DNA of 64,000 nt from positions 1-64,000 of the forward strand of contig NZ_JBDJAW010000035.1 in the NCBI RefSeq assembly GCF_039649665.1. Reading direction: 5' to 3'. The stretch's first letter is position 1. Every line of letters starts with the position of its first letter. Positions 10,288 to 19,272 of this stretch are shown piece by piece. Under the pieces are notes generated by a model. It made no database searches and was not told where the DNA came from. It saw nothing but the letters and a program-made list of their open reading frames with translations. This DNA is from Microbispora sp. ZYX-F-249 (GTDB lineage Bacteria > Actinomycetota > Actinomycetes > Streptosporangiales > Streptosporangiaceae). A program made the translations under genes and the position numbers.

Positions 10288-10404
10288 AACAGGAGTATAT
10301 GGACAACGCTTGAGCGCGCGCTCGTTATCAGAATGTCATGCTTTCGAGCGACATGGAGCCGCCCGGAACGGATGTCCACGGTCCTCGAACCGAGGCGAGG
10401 ACGA

Positions 10405-11427
10405 TCACGCGCCACGGCCCGCATCGCCTCCGGCGAGGAGATCCAGGCGCTCGCGGTCCGTCGTCTCGTCGAAGCTCGTGTGCCGGCGAGTCGCCGGCGA
10501 CTCCAGGGCGGAGACCTGCGCGAAGGTGTGGTGCGCTGCCAGCCCGGCCAGCTCCGGGTCGAACTCCGCGAGGATCTCGCGGAACCGCCGCTCCGCCGGT
10601 TCCCCGAGCGAGTCGTAGATCCGCACGCACAACCGCCTGGCCTCGTCGCGCGGCCAGCCGGCGGGGAGCAGCTCGGCGGGAAGATCGGGGTCGAGCGTGG
10701 GGAACACCCGCCAATCGGTCATGATCGCGGTTCGCAGCCGCAGCGCCGTGGCGGGGCGCGGGCCGGACACCGCCAGCCGCTCGGCGACCGGCCGGTGCGC
10801 ATCGATGAAGCGCAGGTAGCGTTCGCGCAGCCCGGCGACGTCGAAGGCACGGTCCGGCACCGGGTCGAGGTCGCCCGCGGCGACCTCGCGGGCCCGGAAC
10901 ACGGCCGCCCCGCGCACGCCCAGCCTTCGCACGAGCGCGACGACGTCGTCCGTCTTGTCGTGCGGGGACACCCACACCGCGTCGAAGACCATGCCGAAGT
11001 GCAGCAGGCGCAGCCCGTCGCGGAGCGCGCGGCGGGTCTCCCGCTGGTCCTCCGGCACCGAGAACGTGACGACCGTCCACTGCCCGTCCCAGTCCGGCGT
11101 GGTGGCGCCGAACGTCAGCAGCCGGCGCATGTGCGCCACGATCACGTCGTACGCCCGGGGCGGCAGTCCGTACGCGGTGGTGCGGCCGTTGCGGGAACTG
11201 ACCAGCAGCCCACGCGAGGCGACCCGCCGCAGGGCGGCGCGGGCGCTGGTCGCGGTGATGCCGAACTCCTCCAGCAGCCGGACCAGCGCCGCCGACGGGA
11301 TGTGCTCCTGCCGCCAGAACCAGTAGTCGCCCAGCAGGGTGGTCAGCAGCCGCTGGGGTTCCGCTCCTTGCCGAGCCCTGGGCAGGGAGCCGGGTTCCGG
11401 CGACGCGGCGACCCGGCGTCCCTCCAT
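10405..11427 (-). CDS. PaaX-family transcriptional regulator (copy 2)
   Basis: This 340-residue PaaX-type protein is a paralogue of the downstream gene: LLTTLLGDYWFWRQEHIPSA aligns with LITTLLGDYWISRPEQLPSA, and AELLPAGWPRDEARRL with the matching C-terminal helix. It differs by an N-terminal extension and a longer Arg/Asp-rich tail. The two genes are 117 bases apart. Tandem PaaX genes could sense two intermediates of the neighbouring pathway or could form a heteromer. Both roles are inferred. Confidence 0.86.
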   Translation of the reverse strand: MEGRRVAASPEPGSLPRARQGAEPQRLLTTLLGDYWFWRQEHIPSAALVRLLEEFGITATSARAALRRVASRGLLVSSRNGRTTAYGLPPRAYDVIVAHMRRLLTFGATTPDWDGQWTVVTFSVPEDQRETRRALRDGLRLLHFGMVFDAVWVSPHDKTDDVVALVRRLGVRGAAVFRAREVAAGDLDPVPDRAFDVAGLRERYLRFIDAHRPVAERLAVSGPRPATALRLRTAIMTDWRVFPTLDPDLPAELLPAGWPRDEARRLCVRIYDSLGEPAERRFREILAEFDPELAGLAAHHTFAQVSALESPATRRHTSFDETTDRERLDLLAGGDAGRGA

Positions 11428-11608
11428 CGTCAGACTCCTCAGCCGGTGTAGGTGCCCGAGGTGGCCACGGCCCGGACGCGGGCGCCGCTCACCAGGCTCG
11501 ACCTGCGTGGATTTTACGTCACTTCGCCCGCGTCCGGACTCTTCCCGGCGACCTCGGCCGCGGTCCGGCGGCGCCGGGACGGCGATCCGTGGGCCGCCTC
11601 CTCGCCCT

Positions 11609-13036
11609 TCACCGCGGGGGGACGTGGGGACGCAGGAAGCGGCCGGGGGTGTAGCGGACGAACTCCGCGGCGCCCAGCTCCGGGTTCTTCGCGGCCAGGC
11701 GTGCGGCCAGCTTGTCGAGCTGATGGGCCTCGGCGTCCGTCCAGTGGCCGGTGATGACCCGGTTCCTCAGCACCTGCACCGCGGCGACGAACTCGGCTCC
11801 GGTGTAGCGGCAGTGGCCGGGCCGGTCGACGAACGCCTGGCGCAGCATCGCGCCGCTCCCGGCGCGCCGCACCACGTCGGAGTAGGCGCGGGCCTGGGTG
11901 ACGGTGGGGTAGTTGTCGCCGCGCTCGTGCATCGTCAGGACGGGGACGGCGAGCGAGCCGCGCGGGGTGAAGTAGTCCTCCATGTAGGCGACGGCGCCGG
12001 GGTCGGCGGAGACGCGCGGCGCCGCCGCCAGGGCGTCGAGGTCGGCGTCGAGGTCCAGCCCCGCGCTGTCGTAGAGGGCGCGCACCTGCTTCGTCCGCCC
12101 GGACTCCCGCAGTTGCCGGCGGTAGTCCACGCCCGTGTTCCAGGAGAAGTTCCCGCCCGCCCGTTGTTCCAGCGGATGACGGGGAGAGAAGACGGTCGCC
12201 ATGAACGCCGCGTACTCCTGGGCCTGCTGCCCCGCCCAGTCGTGCGCCGCCGGCTCGGCGGTGCCGGGCACCGACCAGGTGGAGACCTGGGCGAAGGACG
12301 CGGCCAGGGCGATGCGCGCCCGGCCGGCCGGAGTCCGCTGGGCGGCGTCGAGCACGGCGCGGGCGGCCGTCGTGCTCCGCGTCTCCTCGTCGGCCGAGGC
12401 CAGCCGGACGAGCTTCACCGCGTCGTCATCGGGGGCGAGCAGCGTCTTGAACGCGAAGGCCGCGTCGAGCGACTGGTTGAGCATCGCCACCGGTCCGGCG
12501 ACCGAGGCGCAGTACGGCAGCGCGCCGTCGATCAGATCGGGCCGGCGTTCGGCCAGGCCGGCCGCGATGGCGCCGCCCATCGAACCACCCCAGGCCAGGG
12601 TGACCCTGGGCTCCCCCGCGACCTCGGCGAACTCGGCGAGCGTGTCGGCGGAGGCCCGCAGGGTCTCCTCGACGGCCCAGCCGCCCCCGTAGGGCCGGGT
12701 GCCGGCCAGGGCGTACCCGTGGGCCAGCAACCAGCTTCGCGCGGCGGTGTCGCCGCCGAGGTCGGCCGGCAGGTGCTGCGGTCCGGCGCCCTCGCCGTAG
12801 CCCGGGCTGAACGTCAGCACGGTGCCGTTCCAGTCGCGCGGGACCTCGATCGCGTAGGTGGCGCCGCTCGGGTGGACACCCGTGACGCTGATCGGACCGG
12901 CCTGGCCGGACGCCGCCGAGGCGTGGGGCAGACCGGCGGCCGGTGGGAGGGTGAGCGCGAGAGCCGCTGCCGTGAGCACCGTCACGGCCCGGCTCGCCCG
13001 ATTGATCACTGAACGGGGATTGATGTCCGCCTCCAT
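11609..13036 (-). CDS. Secreted alpha/beta hydrolase (copy 1 of a paralogous pair)
   Basis: This is a roughly 475-residue exported hydrolase. A signal peptide near SRAVTVLTAAALALTLPPAA is followed by a hydrolase core with the nucleophile elbow GGSMGG and a late DRPGHCRY His. The block GGNFSWNTGVDYRRQL is nearly repeated in the gene at 19272-20660 (GGNPSWNTGVDYEKQL), so the two are paralogues. The ATG at 13036 is used because it places the signal peptide sensibly. An in-frame ATG at 13105 and a GTG inside are alternatives, and none has a strong ribosome site. The substrate is unknown. Confidence 0.75.
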   Translation of the reverse strand: MEADINPRSVINRASRAVTVLTAAALALTLPPAAGLPHASAASGQAGPISVTGVHPSGATYAIEVPRDWNGTVLTFSPGYGEGAGPQHLPADLGGDTAARSWLLAHGYALAGTRPYGGGWAVEETLRASADTLAEFAEVAGEPRVTLAWGGSMGGAIAAGLAERRPDLIDGALPYCASVAGPVAMLNQSLDAAFAFKTLLAPDDDAVKLVRLASADEETRSTTAARAVLDAAQRTPAGRARIALAASFAQVSTWSVPGTAEPAAHDWAGQQAQEYAAFMATVFSPRHPLEQRAGGNFSWNTGVDYRRQLRESGRTKQVRALYDSAGLDLDADLDALAAAPRVSADPGAVAYMEDYFTPRGSLAVPVLTMHERGDNYPTVTQARAYSDVVRRAGSGAMLRQAFVDRPGHCRYTGAEFVAAVQVLRNRVITGHWTDAEAHQLDKLAARLAAKNPELGAAEFVRYTPGRFLRPHVPPR

Positions 13037-13143
13037 GGGTGGGCAGCTGCTGCGAGGCAGAACACGCAACAGTTCGAAGGACGCTCGTCGAATTATCGCC
13101 GCCAATTATGTTCGGCAGAAATCCTACGGTCGTCACAGAAGTG

Positions 13144-13172
13144 TTGACAATGCTCTGGGGCGTGCTTACTTT
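13144..13172 (+). promoter_or_regulatory. Sigma-70-type promoter of the phosphonate-transporter operon
   Basis: A perfect TTGACA (13144-13149) is separated by 17 bases from TACTTT (13167-13172), about 30 bases before the PhnD-type start. A GAGGAG ribosome site follows. This is the best housekeeping-type promoter in the region and should drive the importer and P450 genes. Confidence 0.6.
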
Positions 13173-13202
13173 GGCCCGACCACCTGCATGTGAGGAGCCT
13201 CG

Positions 13203-14195
13203 ATGTCCCGAAACCCAGCGCTGGGCGTCGTCGCGGCGGGTGCCGCGATCGCACTCCTGTCCGCCTGTGGTGCCGGCCCCGGCAGTACCCGCGGCGCGTC
13301 CGCTGACGATGGCCGGCCCGATGAGCTGGTCTTCGCCGCCATTCCGTCGGAGCAGAGCGACAACCTCGAGGCGTCGTTCGCCCCGATAGTCTCCGCGCTG
13401 CGGAAGGACCTCGGCGTCCCGGTGCGGTTCCAGGCCGTCACCAGCAACGCCGCCGTCGTCGAGGCGCAGGTCGCCAAGCGGGTGGACATCGCCGTCTACG
13501 GGGCTTTCAGCTACTACCTGGCCCGCAGCCGCGCCGACGTCGAGCCCGTGGCCGTCCCGCTGGCCGCTCCGGGCGGCGAGCCCGGCGCCTACGCCTACGG
13601 GGTGACCCGCGGCGACGACAAGAGCATCACCTCGCTCAAGGACGTCTCCGGCAAGGACGTCTGCTTCACCGACCCCGGTTCCACCACCGGCTATCTGCAG
13701 CCCCTCGCCTCGCTGCGGGAAGCCGGCGTCGATGTGGACAAGGACGTCAAGACGGTGTTCACCCACGGGCACGACACGGCGGTCGCCTCGCTGCTGGCCG
13801 GCGACTGCGACATCGCCTTCGTCGGCGACGTGTTCATCGACCAACTGCTGCCGGCCCGCGGCCAGCTCAAGCCGGGGCAGGTCACCAAGGTGTGGACCTC
13901 GCCGCTGATCCCCGGGCCGCCGGTCGTGGTCGGCTCCTGGCTGCCGCAGGACGTCCGCGACAAGATCTCCAAAACGGTGACCGGCCTGACCGCCACCGGC
14001 GCCGCCTCCGCCGGGCTGTGCAAGGGCAGCGAGATCAAGGGGCCGAAGAACTGGGGCCAGTACGCCGGCGCCTCGGCCTGCACCCTCGGCACCTCCACCG
14101 CCTGGACGTTCGTCAAGGCCACGGACGCCACCTACCAGCCGATCGCGCGCATCTGCGAGATCACCAAGGCCGAGGTCTGCACGTCCGGTGGCTGA
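13203..14195 (+). CDS. Phosphonate/phosphite-type ABC transporter substrate-binding lipoprotein
   Basis: This 330-residue protein has a lipoprotein signal with lipobox LLSAC at about residue 21. It follows the PhnD pattern: LVFAAIPSEQSDNLEASFAP, YGAFSYYLAR, and the oxyanion-binding DPGSTTGYLQP helix start that corresponds to DPxSTSGxLxP in PhnD/PtxB. The start is the ATG at 13203 behind GAGGAG. It overlaps the ATPase gene by 8 bases. The Ser-Thr-Thr triad suggests a phosphonate-like or phosphite-like ligand. No C-P lyase or phosphonatase gene is found nearby, so the ligand and its fate are open. Confidence 0.88.
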   Translation: MSRNPALGVVAAGAAIALLSACGAGPGSTRGASADDGRPDELVFAAIPSEQSDNLEASFAPIVSALRKDLGVPVRFQAVTSNAAVVEAQVAKRVDIAVYGAFSYYLARSRADVEPVAVPLAAPGGEPGAYAYGVTRGDDKSITSLKDVSGKDVCFTDPGSTTGYLQPLASLREAGVDVDKDVKTVFTHGHDTAVASLLAGDCDIAFVGDVFIDQLLPARGQLKPGQVTKVWTSPLIPGPPVVVGSWLPQDVRDKISKTVTGLTATGAASAGLCKGSEIKGPKNWGQYAGASACTLGTSTAWTFVKATDATYQPIARICEITKAEVCTSGG

Positions 14196-14970
14196 GGAAC
14201 CCGCCGTGATCGGCGACCCCGTGCTGCGGTTGTCGGAGGTCGGCAAGGGCTTCCACGGCACCACCGTCCTCGACGGCGTCTCACTGGACGTCCCGCAGGG
14301 CCAGTTCGTCGCCCTGGTCGGCCCTTCCGGGGCCGGCAAGTCCACGCTGCTGCGGCTGGTCAACGGCATGCACCTGCCGGACAGCGGCACCGTGCGCACC
14401 CTCGGTGAGAACCCGGCCGCCTGCTCCCGGAGCCGGCTGCGCGCCCTGCGCGCCAGGGTCGGGTTCGTCTTCCAGCAGTTCGGCCTCGTCGGGCGGCTGT
14501 CCGCACTGGAGAACGTGCTGATGGGATCGCTGGCCACCCTGCGGCTGCCCAGATACGGGGTGATGAGCTACCCGCGCGCGCTGCGGATCCGCGCCGTGGA
14601 GCACCTGGACCGGGTCGGGCTGGCGGACCGGCGGTTCCAGCGCTGCGACACGCTCTCCGGCGGGCAGCAGCAGCGGGTCGCGGTGGCCCGGACCCTGTTG
14701 CAGAGCCCCGAGCTGATCCTCGCCGACGAGCCGGTCGCCTCGCTCGACCCGGCGGCGAGCGTGCTGGTGCTCGAGATCCTCAAACGGATCAGCGCCGAGG
14801 ACGGCATCTCCGTGGTGTGCAGCCTGCATCAGATGGAGCTCGCGCTCGCCACCGCCGACCGGGTCGTGGCGCTGCGCGGCGGCCGGCTGGTGCTGGACGA
14901 GCCGGCCGCCGGTCTCACCGCCGAGCGGCTGCGGGAGATCTACGACACGGCCGGGGCCCGCGATGGTTAG
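14188..14970 (+). CDS. Phosphonate-type ABC transporter ATP-binding protein (PhnC-like)
   Basis: This 260-residue ATPase has Walker A GPSGAGKST, the Q-loop VFQQFGLVGRLSALENVLMG, signature LSGGQQQR and Walker B LILADEPVASLD. The ENVLMG segment is typical of PhnC. It starts at a GTG at 14188 inside the end of the binding-protein gene and overlaps the permease start by 8 bases, so the three genes are tightly coupled. Confidence 0.92.
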   Translation: MAEEPAVIGDPVLRLSEVGKGFHGTTVLDGVSLDVPQGQFVALVGPSGAGKSTLLRLVNGMHLPDSGTVRTLGENPAACSRSRLRALRARVGFVFQQFGLVGRLSALENVLMGSLATLRLPRYGVMSYPRALRIRAVEHLDRVGLADRRFQRCDTLSGGQQQRVAVARTLLQSPELILADEPVASLDPAASVLVLEILKRISAEDGISVVCSLHQMELALATADRVVALRGGRLVLDEPAAGLTAERLREIYDTAGARDG

Positions 14971-16609
14971 CACCACTCCCACGCGGGCTCCTGCGGCGGC
15001 GGACCCCGGTCCGCTGCGGCCGCCGGGGAGCGCCCGCGCCCTCGTCGCGGCGGGGCTGCTCGTCGCGGCCGTGGCCGTCACCTGGCTGACGTTCTGGTGG
15101 ATCGGCCTGTCCCCCTCCTCGCTCGCCGCCGGGCTGGACGACACCGTGCGGCTGCTGCGCCGGATGTGGCCACCGGACCTGCCCGGCGCCGGCGACGTCG
15201 CCTGGATGATCGCCGAGACGCTGCTCATCGCGGTCGCGGGCACCGGCCTGGCGGTGCTGGCCTCGGTGCCGCTGGCCTTCGTCGCCGCGCGCACCCACCG
15301 CGGACCCCGCTGGCTGCGGCCGGCCGCCCGGGTGGTCGTCGTGCTGACCCGGGCCGTGCCGACGCTGGCCTTCGCGATCCTGTTCGTGCGGATCTTCGGC
15401 CTGGGCCCGCCGGCCGGCGCGCTCGCCGTCGCCGTGCACTCGGTGGGCATGATCGCCAAGCTGCTGGCCGACGCCGTCGAGGAGGCCGACCCCGTCCCCG
15501 CCGAGGCGGCCCGCGCGTGCGGGGCCGGGGAGGTGCAGGTGGCCGTCTCCACCGTGCTGCCCCGCGTGTTCCCGGCGCTGACCGGCATCGTGCTCCACCG
15601 CCTCGACATCAACATCCGGGCGTCGGCCGTGCTCGGCGTCGTCGGGGCCGGCGGCATCGGTGTGGCGCTGCAGACCGCGCTGGGCAGCCTCAACTACCAC
15701 CGGGCGGCGGGGATCATCTGCGTGATCGTCGTCCTGGTGCTGCTGCTGGAGCTGCTGTCGGTGGCGGTCCGCCGGCGTACGGCCCACCGGTCCGCCGGGG
15801 ACTCCACGGGCACGGCCGCACTGCCCGCGGGGCGCGCTCCGCACGACGTCGGCTGGGACCGCGGCCGGGTGCTGCGGGTGTCCGGCGCGGTCGTCACCGG
15901 GGTGGTCTTCCTGGTGTCGCTGTGGTCCCTGGACCCCGATCCGGGCCGGCTGTCCGGCGCCTGGCCGAACCTGCGGAGCGTACTCGCCGGCATGTGGCCG
16001 CCCGCGTTCTCCGGCCACCTGCTCATGGCGGTGCTGGAAAGCCTGCTCATGGCGCTGGGCGCCGCCTCGGTGGGCGCCGCCTGCGGGCTGGTGCTGGCCC
16101 TGCTCACCGCCGTCAACACCACCCCCTGGCACCCGCTGTCCACCGTGGTCAGGGTGCTGCTGGTGGTGGTCCGGGGCATCCCCGACCTCGTGTACGCCCT
16201 GCTGTTCGTGGCCGCGCTGGGGCTCGGCCCGTTCGCCGGTTTCCTGGCGCTGTGGATCTCCTCCACCGCGCTGGCGGCCAAGTTCTTCGCCGACTCCCTG
16301 GAGCAGCTCGACCCGCTGCCGCACGAGGCGCTGACCTCGGTCGGAGCCCGCCGATGGCAGGCGTTCGCCGCCGGGATCTGGCCGCAGTTCGTGCCGTCGT
16401 TCACCGGCAACGGCCTGTTCGTGGCCGACCTGGCGCTGCGCGAGTCGGTCGTGCTCGGCATCGCCGGCGCGGGCGGCGTCGGCTACCTGATGCAGGAGTC
16501 GATCGCCACGCTGCGCTACGACACCACCGCCGCGATCGTCATCGCGATCGCCGTCGTCGTGTACGCCATCGAGACGCTCGCCCGGGTCGCGCGCAGGCAC
16601 CTGCTGTGA
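14963..16609 (+). CDS. Phosphonate-type ABC transporter permease, two PhnE domains fused
   Basis: This 548-residue permease contains two PhnE-like halves. The first (about residues 30-270) carries the coupling loop EADPVPAEAARACGA and VVGAGGIGVALQ. The second (about 310-548) carries EQLDPLPHEALTSVGARRWQAF and GIAGAGGVGYLMQE. Each half has its own set of membrane spans. PhnE proteins are usually single-domain homodimers, so the fusion lets the two halves diverge. The ATG at 14963 overlaps the ATPase stop. Confidence 0.92.
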   Translation: MVSTTPTRAPAAADPGPLRPPGSARALVAAGLLVAAVAVTWLTFWWIGLSPSSLAAGLDDTVRLLRRMWPPDLPGAGDVAWMIAETLLIAVAGTGLAVLASVPLAFVAARTHRGPRWLRPAARVVVVLTRAVPTLAFAILFVRIFGLGPPAGALAVAVHSVGMIAKLLADAVEEADPVPAEAARACGAGEVQVAVSTVLPRVFPALTGIVLHRLDINIRASAVLGVVGAGGIGVALQTALGSLNYHRAAGIICVIVVLVLLLELLSVAVRRRTAHRSAGDSTGTAALPAGRAPHDVGWDRGRVLRVSGAVVTGVVFLVSLWSLDPDPGRLSGAWPNLRSVLAGMWPPAFSGHLLMAVLESLLMALGAASVGAACGLVLALLTAVNTTPWHPLSTVVRVLLVVVRGIPDLVYALLFVAALGLGPFAGFLALWISSTALAAKFFADSLEQLDPLPHEALTSVGARRWQAFAAGIWPQFVPSFTGNGLFVADLALRESVVLGIAGAGGVGYLMQESIATLRYDTTAAIVIAIAVVVYAIETLARVARRHLL

Positions 16610-16648
16610 GCGGGCGGGCCCATGACGGGAAGGGAAAGGGATTCCACC

Positions 16649-17854
16649 ATGACCACCACCGGCGACGGCCGCGAGCGCGCCTCCGACTGGGACCCCACCG
16701 CGCCGGAGACCTTCGACAGCTCCCACGAGGTCTACGCCGACCTGCGGCGACGCTGCCCGGTGCCGTGGAGCGACGCCTTCGGCGGCTTCTGGGCCGCCAC
16801 CCGCTACGCGGACGTGGTGCGGGTGGCCCGGGACAGCGAGACGTTCAGCACCGCGGTGCAGAACGTCGTCCCGCACGTGCCGCGCGCCCAGCGGCGGCCG
16901 CCGCTGCACTTCGACCCGCCCGAGCATGCGATCTACCGCGCTCCGATGGACCGGGTGCTGCGCCGCGCTGTGGTCCGGCGCCTCGAACCGGCCTTCGCGG
17001 AGGCGGCACGCGAGCTGCTGGGGCCGCTGCTGGCCCGCGGCGGCGGCGACTACTCCCAGGAGTTCGCGCTGCCGTACGCGGCGCAGTGCTTCGCGCTCTT
17101 CCTCGGCCTGCCGGTCGACGAGGTGCTGGAGATCCGCCGGATCGGCGTCGAGTACAGCTTCGCCATCCAGGAGATGGACCGGGCCGGGGTCATGGCGGCC
17201 GGCGAGGAGCTCTACGCGATCGCCCGGGCCATCGTCGAGGACCGCCGGGCCGGCCCCCGCGACCCCGACGAGGACCTGGTGACCAGCCTGCTGCGGGCCT
17301 CCGCCGACCCGGCGCGGCCGATCCCGTACGACCTGGTCGTGGCCACCGTGCGGCAGACCATCGTGGCCGGCATCGGGGCGCCGCACGCCGTGCTGGGCAG
17401 CGCGGCCGTCCACCTGTCCCGCGACCCCGGGCTCCAGGACCGGCTGCGCGCCGACCCCGGGCTGCTGCCCGCGGCGATCGAGGAGCTGCTGCGGCTGTAC
17501 GCCCCCTACCGGGTGTTCGCCCGCACCGCCACGAGGGACGTGGAGCTGGGCGGGCGCACGGTGCGCGCCGGTGAGGCGATCACGATGATCTTCCCCTCGG
17601 CGAACCGGGACGAGGCGGTGTTCGACGACGCGGACCGGCTCGACCTGGAGCGGCGGCCCAACCGGCACCTCGCGTTCGGCCGGGGCGCGCACCGCTGTCC
17701 CGGCGCGGCGATGGCCCGGCTGGAGATGACGGCCGCGCTCGGCGAACTGCTCGCCGCCACCTCCCGCGTCGAACCGGACGGCGAGGTGGAGATGTTCAAC
17801 TGGCTGGAGTTCGGCCCCCGGTCGGCGCCGCTGCGCCTCGTCCCCCGCCGCTGA
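16649..17854 (+). CDS. Cytochrome P450 with atypical I-helix
   Basis: This 401-residue P450 has the heme signature FGRGAHRCPGAAMAR, EELLR as the ExxR helix and a normal bacterial class I length. The I-helix, usually (A/G)Gx(D/E)T(T/S), reads VAGIGAPHA here, so both the acidic residue and the Thr used in oxygen activation are absent. The ATG at 16649 is preferred over the one at 16622 because GGGAAAGGGA lies just before it. It is 39 bases after the permease gene and on the same strand, so it is probably co-transcribed with the importer. No ferredoxin or reductase gene is adjacent. The substrate is unknown. Confidence 0.92.
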   Translation: MTTTGDGRERASDWDPTAPETFDSSHEVYADLRRRCPVPWSDAFGGFWAATRYADVVRVARDSETFSTAVQNVVPHVPRAQRRPPLHFDPPEHAIYRAPMDRVLRRAVVRRLEPAFAEAARELLGPLLARGGGDYSQEFALPYAAQCFALFLGLPVDEVLEIRRIGVEYSFAIQEMDRAGVMAAGEELYAIARAIVEDRRAGPRDPDEDLVTSLLRASADPARPIPYDLVVATVRQTIVAGIGAPHAVLGSAAVHLSRDPGLQDRLRADPGLLPAAIEELLRLYAPYRVFARTATRDVELGGRTVRAGEAITMIFPSANRDEAVFDDADRLDLERRPNRHLAFGRGAHRCPGAAMARLEMTAALGELLAATSRVEPDGEVEMFNWLEFGPRSAPLRLVPRR

Positions 17855-18357
17855 CCCCCTCGTCCGGGCCGTCGGAGCCGCCGGAACCGCCAAGGGCGGC
17901 ACCGGCCGTCGGCGTCCGTCCGGCACGGCCGCCGCCTCGATGCGCCGCGCCCCCGGCGTCGAAGTCGACGCGATCAGAATGACGTTTACCACCACTGGCG
18001 TCATGTCGATGTCGCCTGTCAGGCCTCGCATCGGGCACACCACCCACCGCGGCAGGCGGCCCGGAGATCTCCCGCCGCATGACCGCGGCCCAGCTCCACC
18101 TGCTTGATTGTGGTCGGCCGTGCGATTCGCGCCTACATGCCGCACCGCATCCGGAGCACGTACCGGTCACCTCGCCGCAGAATCACCACGGCGATCAGGG
18201 GATTGACATTGATGACAGAACACTGAACGATCGTCTGCGTTGGCGACTGCTATATGAGTCTCAACAGCTGCCAGGCGCCCCACCGGCCATTCGCGGACCT
18301 CGTCGGGCCCCGAGCCAACACCCCCTGCCCGTCCATCAACCGTGGAGGAATCGCAAC
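17855..18357. other. Intergenic region between P450 and secreted hydrolase
   Basis: No convincing gene is seen in these 503 bases. An inverted repeat ATGACG ... CGTCAT with a 14-base spacer lies near 17980-18006, in a locally less GC-rich stretch. A TTGACA at 18203-18208 and a TATATG at 18251-18256 may belong to the promoter of the downstream hydrolase pair, but their spacing is not canonical. Confidence 0.4.
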
Positions 18358-19272
18358 GTGCTTGCCCGCTCCATGACCGCGCGGACCCTGCTGGCGGCGA
18401 CCGTGGGGGCGGTCGTCCTCGCCGGCTCCGGCGCTGCCGCGGCCTCGTCCCCCCAGAAGCCGCCACCGCCGAAGCCTCCCGCGGCCGGCGCCATCACCAT
18501 CCTGCCCACGGTCCGCGAGGCCGCCGAAGGGCTGCCCGGGCACACCGTCTACCGCCCGGCCGATCTCAAGGCGCTGCGGAAGGGCAGCCTGCCCGTGATC
18601 GTCTACGGCAACGGCGCCTGCGCGGCGAGCAACCTGGAAGGGATCACGTTCCTGACCGGCCTGGCCTCGCAGGGATACATCGTCGTGGCCAACGGCGGGC
18701 TGGACGAGTTCCCCGTCCCCAACACCCCCGAGAACACGATCGCGCACCCCGAGGCGCTCCTCGCGGCCGCGCACTGGGCCACGGAGTCGAAGCAGGCTCG
18801 CAAGCAGTTCGACGGGCGTGCGGACACGACGCGGGTCGGCGTGCTCGGCCACAGCTGCGGCGGCGTCGAGGCCCTCGCCGCCGGGACCGACCCCATCGTC
18901 GACGCGGTGGCCGGCTTCAACACCGGATACTTCGCGGACCCGGCCTTCGGCGGCTACGGGCGCGACCGTCTCGCCGGCCTGCACACCCCGACTCTGCTCG
19001 TGAACGGTGGTCCCGACGACGTCGCCTACCAGAACAGCATCGACAACTACGCCCTGCTCGACGTCCCCGCCGCCCTGGTCAGCGACCCCGCGGCCGGCCA
19101 CACCGGCCTGATCGCGGGTCTCGAGGCCACCAAGGGCTGGCAGGTGGCCGCGGACTGGTTCGACTACGTCCTGCGCGGAGACCGGACCGCCGGGGCGCGC
19201 TTCGTCGGCCCGGACTGCGGGCTGTGCGGAGAGAACGGCTGGACGGTCGAGTCGAAGGGGCTGTCGCTGTGA
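18358..19272 (+). CDS. Secreted alpha/beta hydrolase (chlorophyllase/PET-hydrolase-like fold)
   Basis: This 304-residue exported hydrolase has a signal peptide (ARTLLAATVGAVVLAGSGAAAA), then a Pro-rich linker PPPPKPP and a hydrolase core with YGNGACAAS as the oxyanion region, GHSCGG as the nucleophile elbow and a late AAGHTGL His. A CGLCGENGW tail holds two Cys. The GTG at 18358 is chosen because GGAGGA sits eight bases upstream. The stop shares bases with the next ATG (TGATG), so it is coupled to the second hydrolase. The substrate is not predictable. Confidence 0.8.
   Translation: MLARSMTARTLLAATVGAVVLAGSGAAAASSPQKPPPPKPPAAGAITILPTVREAAEGLPGHTVYRPADLKALRKGSLPVIVYGNGACAASNLEGITFLTGLASQGYIVVANGGLDEFPVPNTPENTIAHPEALLAAAHWATESKQARKQFDGRADTTRVGVLGHSCGGVEALAAGTDPIVDAVAGFNTGYFADPAFGGYGRDRLAGLHTPTLLVNGGPDDVAYQNSIDNYALLDVPAALVSDPAAGHTGLIAGLEATKGWQVAADWFDYVLRGDRTAGARFVGPDCGLCGENGWTVESKGLSL

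Noticed and set aside
14915..18145. A minus-strand open frame of more than 1000 codons opposite the importer and P450 genes
   Set aside because: It lies fully opposite well-supported overlapping genes, is rich in His, Gln, Gly and Arg, and has no domain. It is a shadow caused by high GC content.
18079..18357. N-terminal extension of the secreted hydrolase at 18358
   Set aside because: The extension would bury the signal peptide, and a GGAGGA site is correctly spaced before the GTG at 18358.
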